Source: Pseudobdellovibrionaceae bacterium (GTDB taxonomy: Bacteria; Bdellovibrionota; Bdellovibrionia; Bdellovibrionales; UBA1609). Taken from it: DNA of 55,018 nt. The stretch covers positions 1 to 55,018 of the forward strand of contig JABJQG010000063.1 of the NCBI GenBank assembly GCA_018663505.1, given 5' to 3'. Below the pieces are notes generated by a model that saw only the letters and a list, made by a program, of their open reading frames with translations, did no database searches and was not told where the DNA came from. Position numbers and translations under genes: made by a program. Below are positions 15,105 through 22,706 of this stretch, piece by piece (the stretch's first letter is position 1; each line of letters opens with the position of its first letter).

Positions 15105-15656
15105 ATGAGTACAAAAAAAACAAAAAAACCATGGGTCAAAGAAAATGGAAAACCACTTGATGATAAGGAGCTTGAAGTGAATTGTAATCAATGGTCACCA
15201 GAAATATGGGAAGATTATTTATCAACTTTTGAAAAGAAACAAGATGAACTTCTTTTTGATAACCCTATAAATGCGGAAGAGTATTCACAAGATTATCATA
15301 ACCAGTTTTATAAAAATATCTTTACTGAAAAAGATCTACCACAGCTTAAAAAAATAACCAGCGCCTTAATGAGAGAGCTTTCAGACAAACAACAGCTTAT
15401 TCTGTATTCAATATTTTGGAAAGAACAAAAGTTAAGTGAAATAGCTGAATATCTCAATTTACATAAAAGTTCTGTTTTAAAAATTAGAGATCGTGCTTTA
15501 AAGCAATTGGCAAAAAAACTAGTTAGCCATGTGGCACAAGCTTTTACTGAAACTCAAAGCAATAAAGGTCAAACACCTGATGCCATAGTTGCCCCCGGCA
15601 ACAAGGGCAACAAATTCACTATAAGTAGGGAGGTAAATTTTGAAAACAACATATAA
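15105..15656 (+). CDS. Sigma-70 region 4-like regulator, first gene of the element
   Basis: 183 residues. Residues about 88-140 form a region-4 helix-turn-helix: ALMRELSDKQQLILYSIFW, then LSEIAEYLNLHKSSVLKIRDRALKQL. Region 2 is missing, so it is not a full sigma factor; it could be an anti-terminator, a Crp-independent activator or a partial sigma-like regulator. The N terminus is charged and unassigned. About residues 162-178 are encoded by copy 2 of the leader element, so the tail sequence is dictated by that element. The start has GGGAGG at good spacing. It overlaps the next gene by 17 bases. Confidence 0.7.
   Translation: MSTKKTKKPWVKENGKPLDDKELEVNCNQWSPEIWEDYLSTFEKKQDELLFDNPINAEEYSQDYHNQFYKNIFTEKDLPQLKKITSALMRELSDKQQLILYSIFWKEQKLSEIAEYLNLHKSSVLKIRDRALKQLAKKLVSHVAQAFTETQSNKGQTPDAIVAPGNKGNKFTISREVNFENNI
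15588..15637 (+). repeat. Structured leader element, copy 2
   Basis: It lies inside the 3' end of the preceding gene and directly before the TTG start at 15640. GTTGCCC pairs with GGGCAAC (15588-15594 with 15604-15610), and an alternative tight hairpin GTTGCC-CCC-GGCAAC is also possible. It ends in the same GGGAGG ribosome binding site as copy 1. Confidence 0.65.
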
Positions 15657-15822
15657 AGCAAAAAGAATAAGGAAAAAGCTAATCATAACATTAAAAAAAA
15701 TTTCAAAGAATATTCATAGGATCTTGTTTGAAGGAAGAATTGATGAAGCGTATTTAGAAAAAATAAAACAAGAACATCTTGAGCGACTAGCTAGAGCTGG
15801 ATATTGCCAACATCACTTATGA
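15640..15822 (+). CDS. Small basic protein of unknown function
   Basis: 60 residues, starting at a TTG directly after the second leader element. It is strongly basic at first (KTTYKAKRIRKKLIITLKK), then helical (DEAYLEKIKQEHLERLARAGY), and ends CQHHL. The basic helix could bind nucleic acid. It overlaps the 3' end of the sigma-like gene, so translation may be coupled and controlled by the leader fold. Confidence 0.55.
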   Translation: MKTTYKAKRIRKKLIITLKKISKNIHRILFEGRIDEAYLEKIKQEHLERLARAGYCQHHL

Positions 15823-15844
15823 TTTTTAAAAAGGGAGTGTTATT

Positions 15845-16249
15845 TTGAAAACTGTAAAAATTAGTATCAGAGAACAAATACCAATGAAAATAAACTGCAC
15901 AGGGGTAAATTATGAAGATACACATAAATTATCTGTTAAAGAACTTTTACTGTTTATTGAACGTGATTTAAGGTGTCTGTCTTTAGAAAATGGACAAATC
16001 TTTTCACTTATAACAGTTAGACTTCAAGAGAATAAATTTGGTCAAATTCCAAAGATTGAGGTTAAAGTCAGTGGGGATGATCATGCTGCCTACTGGGCTT
16101 TGCTTGAGGATCTAGAAGGTATTCTCTGGAGCTATAACAAACAAATTTTTTATCAAAACGCAGGTTCCTTAAACAAAGTCTATCACCGCTTTGATTATCA
16201 GATTCATTTTGAAAAAAATAAATCCGGACAACTTGAACAAGCAAGCTAA
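15845..16249 (+). CDS. Unknown protein of the element's regulatory head
   Basis: 134 residues from a TTG start with GGGAG upstream. Its composition is mixed alpha/beta: KTVKISIREQIPMKI, then ELLLFIERDLRCLSLENGQIFSLITVRL, a central GQIPKIEVKVSGDDHAAYWALLEDLE and an aromatic tail. No membrane segment or known motif. It is in line with the regulatory genes before virB2. Confidence 0.55.
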   Translation: MKTVKISIREQIPMKINCTGVNYEDTHKLSVKELLLFIERDLRCLSLENGQIFSLITVRLQENKFGQIPKIEVKVSGDDHAAYWALLEDLEGILWSYNKQIFYQNAGSLNKVYHRFDYQIHFEKNKSGQLEQAS

Positions 16250-16285
16250 TTTTAAAAAAATAATTTTTAACATAAAGGAAAAATT

Positions 16286-16585
16286 ATGAAAACAGAAAAC
16301 CTAGAAGCATCTGACTTATTAGAGGTCAGTGATGTTCTTGAGTATATAAAAAATAATGAGCATTTTAATGAAGTTTTAAGAGATATAATCACAGAGCTGC
16401 CAGCTCTGGAGCAATCCATTGTCTATATGCGATTTTGGGAAGATAAAGACCCTTATGAAATCAGTTATGAATGTGGCTTTAGTGTAAACACCGTTTCTGA
16501 CATTTTGGAAGGCTCTTTTGATTTTTTGAAAGATCGTGTTTTGTTTGAATTTCAAGAAGGTCAAGCCTCTTTGCTTACGGCTTAA
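16286..16585 (+). CDS. Second sigma region 4-like protein
   Basis: 99 residues. The pattern IITELPALEQSIVYMRFWEDKDPYEISYECGFSVNTVSDIL matches sigma-70 region 4 (L-P-x-x-E/Q-x-x-x-V-x-x-R-F, then a helix-turn-helix). It lacks region 2. It is shorter than the protein at 15105 and shares only the domain type. GGAAAAATT precedes the ATG. Both proteins lie upstream of the secretion genes and probably regulate them. Confidence 0.65.
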   Translation: MKTENLEASDLLEVSDVLEYIKNNEHFNEVLRDIITELPALEQSIVYMRFWEDKDPYEISYECGFSVNTVSDILEGSFDFLKDRVLFEFQEGQASLLTA

Positions 16586-16614
16586 TAAAACAAACTTAAC
16601 AAAAGGACATTGAG

Positions 16615-16749
16615 ATGAATATTCATGAAATCAAAACAATTCTCAGGGAATGGTTTGGTATATTATCTATCGAAGAAATTATTGAAAACCAAAAATTAAT
16701 TTCAATTTATAAATGTATCGAATCTATTTTACTTAAATTATCTCAATAA
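16615..16749 (+). CDS. Very small protein
   Basis: 44 residues: MNIHEIKTILREWFGILS, then a helical IEEIIENQKLISIYKCIESILLKLSQ. It starts at ATG after AAAGGACATTGAG and lies in a tight series of same-strand genes. It is amphipathic and helical. No family is known to me. Confidence 0.4.
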   Translation: MNIHEIKTILREWFGILSIEEIIENQKLISIYKCIESILLKLSQ

Positions 16750-16766
16750 AAAGTAGGAGGATTAAA

Positions 16767-16943
16767 TTGAACACTCAGCTTATAAAAAAACTTGAAGCTC
16801 TACTTGATACGGTTTCAGAAAAAGAAAAAAGAAAAAACAAACGGCTTTATCATAAAACCAAGCAACTTATAAGAGTCACACAGTATTTAAAAACCATTGT
16901 GGCACAAAATAAAACCAACAGATATAAAAAGGAGTCTGTATAA
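16767..16943 (+). CDS. Small coiled-coil-like protein before virB2
   Basis: 58 residues from a TTG start with a strong TAGGAGG upstream. It is rich in lysine and glutamate (LEALLDTVSEKEKRKNKRL) and likely a single long helix. Its stop overlaps the virB2 start (TAATG), which supports its reality and co-translation with the secretion genes. Confidence 0.5.
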   Translation: MNTQLIKKLEALLDTVSEKEKRKNKRLYHKTKQLIRVTQYLKTIVAQNKTNRYKKESV

Positions 16944-17245
16944 TGATTAATATAAAACAAATTAATTTTTTTAACTTATCGATTTTGATAGTTTGTAGCT
17001 TAACTTTCTGTTTTTTCCCAGAATTTGCCATGGCCAGCGTAGAATCAAGCTTAAATGCTATTCAACAAAAATTTATTGGCACCATCTTGCCGGTCCTTGC
17101 TGTTATTGGATTATTAATCGCTGGATTTAGCTTCTTAATGGGTAGTGCCAACGCTAGGTCGCATTTAATGCTTGCTATCTTAGGAGCCGTTATAGGATTT
17201 GGAGCCCCTTCCATTGTTGGGTTTATTAGTGGTCTTGTTCACTAG
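16943..17245 (+). CDS. virB2: VirB2/TrbC-type pilin subunit
   Basis: 100 residues. A long signal segment ends near ALA/MAS (FFPEFAMAS), then comes VESSLNAIQQKFIGTILPVLAVIGLLIAGFSFLMG and a second hydrophobic helix AILGAVIGFGAPSIVGFISGLV. Two membrane helices after a signal peptide, with the size seen here, are the VirB2/TrbC pattern. The product would be the major pilus subunit of the conjugation system. It is followed by virB3 and virB4 in the standard order. Confidence 0.85.
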   Translation: MINIKQINFFNLSILIVCSLTFCFFPEFAMASVESSLNAIQQKFIGTILPVLAVIGLLIAGFSFLMGSANARSHLMLAILGAVIGFGAPSIVGFISGLVH

Positions 17246-17257
17246 GAAGGATTGTAT

Positions 17258-17581
17258 ATGAGCTTAACTGCAACCCCGGTGAGTAAGTGCCTAGATAAAA
17301 AAACATTAATCTTTGGCTTTGAAATGCCAGACCTACTGTTAACTTTTATTTTACTAGCCGTTTTAAACCTAGTTTTTGGTAAAACACACCAGAAGTTTCT
17401 TCTGGTGTGGCTGCCTCCCATAGTATTAGGCTTAACCCTTAAATATGGTAAGAAGGGCAAACCTGAAAACTTTTTGGTTCATTGGATTAAATATCAGATT
17501 AGTCCTGGGGTTTATTCAGCCTTTAAAGAACCCACAGAAAACCCATTTCCACCAAAAATTAAAAAGGAGACTATTTTATGA
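17258..17581 (+). CDS. virB3: VirB3-type inner-membrane protein
   Basis: About 107 residues from the ATG at 17258, with AAGGA upstream. One or two hydrophobic segments (LLTFILLAVLNLVFG and FLLVWLPPIVLGLTL) follow a short cytosolic start containing CLDKKTLIFGFEMPD, as in VirB3/TrbD. Its stop overlaps the virB4 start (ATGA). VirB3 works with VirB4 at the inner-membrane complex. Confidence 0.82.
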   Translation: MSLTATPVSKCLDKKTLIFGFEMPDLLLTFILLAVLNLVFGKTHQKFLLVWLPPIVLGLTLKYGKKGKPENFLVHWIKYQISPGVYSAFKEPTENPFPPKIKKETIL

Positions 17582-19974
17582 GTGCTGTACTTGCCGATAA
17601 ACTTCAAGTCTGGGGCATGGAGGATGACTTTATTATTTATTCTGATGGCAGCCTAGGCTTTTGCTTAGAAACCCTTCCCATAGATGTAAGCTGTTGGGAT
17701 GAATATGCCCTGAATGATTTTCATGATAAACTCTGTCAGCTTTTAAATGCTTTACCGATAAATATTGACGTTCAGTTTATTCAGAGCATTTGTTCTGGGA
17801 ATGCTCAAACACTTTTAGATAACGAGACTTTATGCAAAGCCTCTAAAAATGAAAAAATACAAAAACTTAGTTTAAAACGAGTCAGTCATCTACAAAATAT
17901 TGATAAAAGTGGATACTTACCCGTACACAAACTTAAGATTTTAGTGCGAAAAAAACTAACTAAGTCTTTAATGAATAAAACAAGTATTTTTTCTGGCACA
18001 CAATTGTTTAATGAAATGAGTGAGGCGAATCTAAAGACCGAACTTAAAAAATGTGCTCGTATAAAAGATGACCTTATGGGTGTTTTAAATAATCTGGGAT
18101 TAAATACTCGTCAAATAAAGGCTCAAGACATTGTTGAAGAACTCTATATGCAGTGGAACCCTGTACGTGATGAAGAGCTTAAATCTTATGACCCTTCAGA
18201 TATTAGAAATTCAATTTTATTTACAGATACTGTTATTGCTGAGGATAGTTTTTCTTTAGGTAAGATGAATTATAAGGTCATCTCGCTTAAAATATTACCA
18301 AGTCAAACTTTTGCCACTATGGCCTCAGTTTTAAGAACACTGCCTTTTAATTCAAAACTTTTTTTATCAATCAATGTATCTGATCAAACAAAAGAAATCG
18401 AAAGCCTGCAAACTCAAAGACGCGTGGCTTTTTCTATGGTTTACGGCAAACAGTCTGGGGTTTCAGATATTGAAAGTGAAGCAAAACTAAATGATCTTGA
18501 GGGCCTGGTGGAAGAGCTTATCGCACAAGGGGAAAAAGTATTTCACTTTGGTTTGAATGTACTTCTACGTTCAACATCAAAAGACGCCCTCGATGATCAA
18601 GTTTCACAAACTTTAATGACACTTCGAGATTTAGGTGGATCTGAGGGGATGGAAGAAACCATAGCCGCCTTTGATATTTACTCCCAATTTGCCTTTCCTA
18701 ATACCAGAGTGGCAGAGCGCACAAAAAGAATTAAAACATCAAACCTTGCAGACCTTCTGCCTGTATATGGCCCTTGGGTTGGTCACAAAGAAGCTAAAAT
18801 TTTATTACGCTCCCGTATGGGAAGTCTGGTAAAATTTAACCCCTTTTCAAATTCTTTAACCAATGCCAATCAAATTGTTTCTGGCGGTAGTGGTAGCGGT
18901 AAATCTTTTTTAACTAATCTACTTTTAATTCAAATGCTAAAAGAAGACCCCTTAGTATTTGTAGTAGATATTGGGGGTTCGTATAAAAAGGTTTGTGATA
19001 ACCTATCAGGCCAATATATTCCGCTGGGCTTAGACTCGAACCTTGCAATAAATCCATTTGACCTAGCCCCTGGTGAGACACAGCCTAGCAGTGAAAAAAT
19101 TAAATTCTTATTAGCTCTTATTGAAAGTATGACTAAAGAAGAAGCTGATTCTGGTCTTAAAAAACTAGAGCGTTCCGAAATTGAAGAGGCCATTCAACAG
19201 GTTTATGAATCAAGCCCTTGCCCCACACTTTCAGATCTTAAAGCTAAACTCATTGATCATCCAAATATTGAAATCAAACGCATTGGTCGTATATTAAATG
19301 CCTGGTGTGGTAACACGCCTTATGGGCAATTCTTAGATCGTCCAACCAACGTGGATTTTAATAAGTCCGTAGTGTGTTTTGATTTAAAGGGTCTTGAGTC
19401 TTACCCTGATCTTCAAAAATCATGTTTGCTCATTATTTCAGACCTAGTATTAAGAACAGTACAAAAAGATCGCTCAAGAATGAAATTTTTAGTCTTTGAT
19501 GAGTGCTGGGCTTTGCTTGAAGGTGAAGGCGCAAGTTTTATAGGCTCAATCTTTAGAACCTGTCGCAAGTATTTTATGAGCTGTATTGCCATTTCACAAA
19601 ACATTGATGACTTTGCTAGAAGCTCAGTCTCAGCCGCCATAATGACAAATTCTTCTATAAAGTGGATCTTAAGACAAAAAGGCGCTGATAAATCAAGATT
19701 AAAAGAAGTGTTAGAACTTAACGATACCGAAGTGGCTTTAATCTCATCCCTACACCAAGAAAAAGGTGTTTACTCTGAAGCATTTTTAATGTGCGAAGAT
19801 CAAAAATCAGTGGTTGCTATTGAATCTACTCCAGAGGAATATTGGCTGGCTACTACAGATCCCAAGGATCTTAGTTTAATGGATGAGGTTCAGGATAAGT
19901 ATCCTGAATTGGATGCCATGGAGTTAATTTTTAGGTTGGCTGTGGATTATCCACAAGGTGCAGTTGATTATTAA
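17578..19974 (+). CDS. virB4: VirB4 ATPase of the type IV secretion system
   Basis: 798 residues. The N-terminal part is the CagE/TrbE-VirB-type domain. Walker A is GGSGSGKSFLTNLL near residue 435 and Walker B is FLVFDECWALLEG near 637, followed by CRKYFMSCIAISQNIDDFA. The length is normal for VirB4. It powers pilus assembly and substrate transfer at the inner membrane. The usual next gene (virB5) lies 3.8 kb away, because cargo genes separate them. Confidence 0.95.
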   Translation: MSAVLADKLQVWGMEDDFIIYSDGSLGFCLETLPIDVSCWDEYALNDFHDKLCQLLNALPINIDVQFIQSICSGNAQTLLDNETLCKASKNEKIQKLSLKRVSHLQNIDKSGYLPVHKLKILVRKKLTKSLMNKTSIFSGTQLFNEMSEANLKTELKKCARIKDDLMGVLNNLGLNTRQIKAQDIVEELYMQWNPVRDEELKSYDPSDIRNSILFTDTVIAEDSFSLGKMNYKVISLKILPSQTFATMASVLRTLPFNSKLFLSINVSDQTKEIESLQTQRRVAFSMVYGKQSGVSDIESEAKLNDLEGLVEELIAQGEKVFHFGLNVLLRSTSKDALDDQVSQTLMTLRDLGGSEGMEETIAAFDIYSQFAFPNTRVAERTKRIKTSNLADLLPVYGPWVGHKEAKILLRSRMGSLVKFNPFSNSLTNANQIVSGGSGSGKSFLTNLLLIQMLKEDPLVFVVDIGGSYKKVCDNLSGQYIPLGLDSNLAINPFDLAPGETQPSSEKIKFLLALIESMTKEEADSGLKKLERSEIEEAIQQVYESSPCPTLSDLKAKLIDHPNIEIKRIGRILNAWCGNTPYGQFLDRPTNVDFNKSVVCFDLKGLESYPDLQKSCLLIISDLVLRTVQKDRSRMKFLVFDECWALLEGEGASFIGSIFRTCRKYFMSCIAISQNIDDFARSSVSAAIMTNSSIKWILRQKGADKSRLKEVLELNDTEVALISSLHQEKGVYSEAFLMCEDQKSVVAIESTPEEYWLATTDPKDLSLMDEVQDKYPELDAMELIFRLAVDYPQGAVDY

Positions 19975-20048
19975 TTTTAATTTATATGTGAAATCTTAAA
20001 ACAAACCTTAAAACCAGGTTTAATTTGTTCTGACAGTCTATTAAAGTA

Positions 20049-20063
20049 TGAGATGACTTGTTT
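20049..20063 (+). repeat. 15-bp direct repeat, left copy
   Basis: TGAGATGACTTGTTT occurs here and again at 20860-20874, bracketing the nitrilase gene exactly. It may mark the ends of an inserted unit. Confidence 0.6.
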
Positions 20064-20116
20064 TGTATTAATATGTACTAGACTCTTTGCATGTTGTTTA
20101 ATACATTTCTATTATA

Positions 20117-20854
20117 ATGAACTCTATTATTGTGGCCTCTTGCCAAGCACCTTATATCAAAAATAATCCTGAAAAAGCTTTGGAGTTGATGATTAACTAT
20201 TCATCTAAAGCTGAAGAAGACGGTGCCAAAATCATTTGTTTTCCTGAGTGTTTTTTACAAGGCTATGAGCTCAATATTGAAACACGAAAATTGGGTATGA
20301 ATTTATCCTCAATACAATTTAGAGATTTGTTAGAAGGGTTAAAGAGTATTCAACTTATTTTAGTATTTGGACTTATTGAAATTGAAGGTAAGAATACTTT
20401 TAACACAGCAGTCGTCATACAACGTGGAAAACTGTTAGGAAAATACCGTAAAAATAATCTAATTGGAATTGAAAGAAGTATTTTTAATCAAGGTAGCAAT
20501 TATCCCGTCTTTGAAGTTGATGGACTTAAATTCGGAATCAATATTTGTTACGATCTCAACTTTTCTGCATCTGCTGAAGCGGTTTCAAATCAAGATGCGA
20601 AGTTATTGATATGCCCATCAAATAATATGCTGGAAAACTCTGTTGCAGAAAAATGGAAGTTAAAACATAATTCAATCCGTTCTCAAAGGTGTATTGAAAC
20701 TGGCTTATGGCTCATTTCATCTGATGTTACAGGGAGAATAGATGGAAAGGTTAGCTATGGTCCTACAGCAGTCATTAACCCAAAGGGAAAAGTGGTTAAG
20801 CAATTACCCCTAATGCAACCTGGCTTACTTATTCATGAAGTGATGATTAACTAA
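20117..20854 (+). CDS. Carbon-nitrogen hydrolase (nitrilase superfamily)
   Basis: 245 residues with the full catalytic set: E44 in CFPECFLQGY, K112 in KYRKNNL, and C144 in GINICYDLNF. The start has the usual IIVASCQAPYIK. Members hydrolyse nitriles or amides, or act as amide-forming enzymes; the size suits an omega-amidase-like or carbamoyl-type enzyme, but I cannot narrow it. It is on the transfer-gene strand, after virB4 and within the cargo. There is no strong ribosome binding site, and a 15-bp direct repeat lies on each side. Confidence 0.9.
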   Translation: MNSIIVASCQAPYIKNNPEKALELMINYSSKAEEDGAKIICFPECFLQGYELNIETRKLGMNLSSIQFRDLLEGLKSIQLILVFGLIEIEGKNTFNTAVVIQRGKLLGKYRKNNLIGIERSIFNQGSNYPVFEVDGLKFGINICYDLNFSASAEAVSNQDAKLLICPSNNMLENSVAEKWKLKHNSIRSQRCIETGLWLISSDVTGRIDGKVSYGPTAVINPKGKVVKQLPLMQPGLLIHEVMIN

Positions 20855-20859
20855 TCGTG

Positions 20860-20874
20860 TGAGATGACTTGTTT
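20860..20874 (+). repeat. 15-bp direct repeat, right copy
   Basis: An exact copy of TGAGATGACTTGTTT at 20049-20063, placed just after the nitrilase stop. Confidence 0.6.
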
Positions 20875-20995
20875 AATAAATGCTGAATTCCTGGAGCAGT
20901 GTGATTTAATCCTATTGAGGCAAAGCTTATAAATTGAAAATTTTTTTTCAAGTTATTAGTGATGACCTATGGGTTAATTTTTGATAGAAAAAAGT

Positions 20996-21820
20996 ATGAT
21001 TCAATCAGAAGCCTTAAAGTATATGAAAAATCTTCCTCAGCACAATGAGCTTTGCAAAAAAATTCTGAACTTTTTTTATGAACAACCTGAAGTTGTATCT
21101 GCTTTTGTTAGTGGTACCTGTGCTTCAGGCAATATGGATGAATATAGTGACTTGGATCTGGGATTTGTTTGTACTAGTGAAGAAAGCAAAGATAAAATTT
21201 GGGCTCGACGGTTTAACTGGCCTTTGTCTGATTGGTTTCATAGGATGGATGCTGACCATGTTAAACCATATTTTATTATTTACCTTTTTGAACCACATAT
21301 TCATGTTGATGTATCGTTTTATACAGTTGAAAATTTACCACCGCAGGCAGGTGGCCCATATGAAGTTGCATATAATAAAAGTGTTTCTTTGGATTCGTGG
21401 CTAAAGAAGGTAAATTCACCATATAAATTGAGTCCTGATTGGTCTAATGTTATCCATGAAGAGGAAAGGTTCTGGACTTGGGTGCATGCCTCATGGGGAC
21501 ATGTGGCTCGTGGAGAATATTATGAGGAAGTTCACTTCATTGCTGATATTCGTAAAATAATTCACAAATGGCATGCTCGCTTGAACGGTGAAGATAATTT
21601 TAATATGCGTAGGCTTGAGCAGCGTGGAGAAACTCAGTTTATTGAGGCAATGAGTCCGAGCTTCCCAAAGCCTAATCGAAAAGAAATGAAAAAAGCATTA
21701 TTAAATCTTATCCAAATTCACAAATTACAGCGTAAGGAGATTGATAAATTATTTGATACTCAATGGAAAACGAGCCAGAAAGCAAAAGAAAAAATTACTA
21801 ATCTGATAATGGATGTTTAA
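20996..21820 (+). CDS. Nucleotidyltransferase-fold protein (aminoglycoside adenylyltransferase-like)
   Basis: About 274 residues from the ATG at 20996 (a TTG at 20981 is also in frame). The catalytic pattern is VSGTCASGNMDEYSDLDLGF, with paired aspartates D52 and D54, and a third acidic strand in HIHVDVSFYTV. The overall length and the helical C-terminal half match antibiotic nucleotidyltransferases such as ANT(6)- or Lnu-like proteins. The usual GS-x-A-x-G loop has GTCASG instead. Resistance activity is possible but not shown by sequence. It lies within the cargo between virB4 and the virB5-like gene. Confidence 0.75.
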   Translation: MIQSEALKYMKNLPQHNELCKKILNFFYEQPEVVSAFVSGTCASGNMDEYSDLDLGFVCTSEESKDKIWARRFNWPLSDWFHRMDADHVKPYFIIYLFEPHIHVDVSFYTVENLPPQAGGPYEVAYNKSVSLDSWLKKVNSPYKLSPDWSNVIHEEERFWTWVHASWGHVARGEYYEEVHFIADIRKIIHKWHARLNGEDNFNMRRLEQRGETQFIEAMSPSFPKPNRKEMKKALLNLIQIHKLQRKEIDKLFDTQWKTSQKAKEKITNLIMDV

Positions 21821-22004
21821 GAACTCACTGAGTTTTCAATATGATAGAGTGTATGACACCAATAGTATTGGACAGATTTTTTTCAGTTGGGATTTTTTCC
21901 TAAAAGTATACTGACTTACTGAGTAAAAATAAAGATATTTGTTTTATATACAAAAAGCCACCCCTCATGTTACGCCTGAGCGTGGCAGTATCTGGGGAGA
22001 TATA

Positions 22005-22610
22005 ATGAAGTTATATGAATTTAAAAGAACAAGATCTTATAAAATACGTTGGCTTTTGAAAGAACTCGGAGTTGATTGCGAATATAAAACAGTCAATCTA
22101 ATGGAAGGCGAGCATCAAAAAAGTGATTTCTTGAAGCTAAACCCTTTTGGAAAGGTTCCGACCTTTGTTGATGGTGACTTAAGATTACATGAGGCATCGG
22201 CTATCTGTAACTATTTGGCTGATAAATATCCCAATAAAGGATTAATACCAAAACCAGCTACGAACTTTCGTGCAATCTATGATAAGTGGAACTTCTTCGC
22301 TTCTAATGAACTTGAATGCCATTTATGGACTTGTGAAAAACATTCTTGGTTTTATCCTGAAGAAAAAAGGAGCTCGCTTGCTATAGAAATGGCAAAGTCA
22401 GATTTTTCTAAAGCAATAAAAATAGTAAATGATACTTTAAGTGATAAAAAATTTCTTTTAGGAACAGATTTTAGCGTTTTGGATATTAATTATGCGTATT
22501 TAATCCGATGGGGAAAATCTCATAATTTAATTCAAGAGTACCCAAGGCTCATCGAGTACTTAAATGGTTTAATCGACCGACCAGCTTATCCTCGTGAGTT
22601 ATTCGATTAA
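22005..22610 (+). CDS. Glutathione S-transferase
   Basis: About 201 residues from the ATG at 22005, with GGGGAGA close upstream; the longer ORF start is unlikely. The N-terminal thioredoxin-like domain reads MKLYEFKRTRSYKIRWLLKELG, then the glutathione-binding segments NPFGKVPTFVDGD and LHEASAICNYLADKY. The all-alpha domain follows, with KFLLGTDFSVLDINYAYLIRW. It detoxifies electrophiles with glutathione; the substrate is unknown. It is the third plus-strand cargo gene. Confidence 0.9.
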   Translation: MKLYEFKRTRSYKIRWLLKELGVDCEYKTVNLMEGEHQKSDFLKLNPFGKVPTFVDGDLRLHEASAICNYLADKYPNKGLIPKPATNFRAIYDKWNFFASNELECHLWTCEKHSWFYPEEKRSSLAIEMAKSDFSKAIKIVNDTLSDKKFLLGTDFSVLDINYAYLIRWGKSHNLIQEYPRLIEYLNGLIDRPAYPRELFD

Positions 22611-22706
22611 TTTCATCCAAAATTATTTTTTTTGATCCATATTTAATAATAATTTTACTATTTAAACTTTTCAAAATAAATTCCTTATGAAGTATATATT
22701 TATAAA

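Noticed and set aside
17068-17085. TGGCACCATCTTGC in virB2 as a sigma-54 promoter
   Set aside because: The spacing between the two halves is one base short, and it lies inside the coding sequence.
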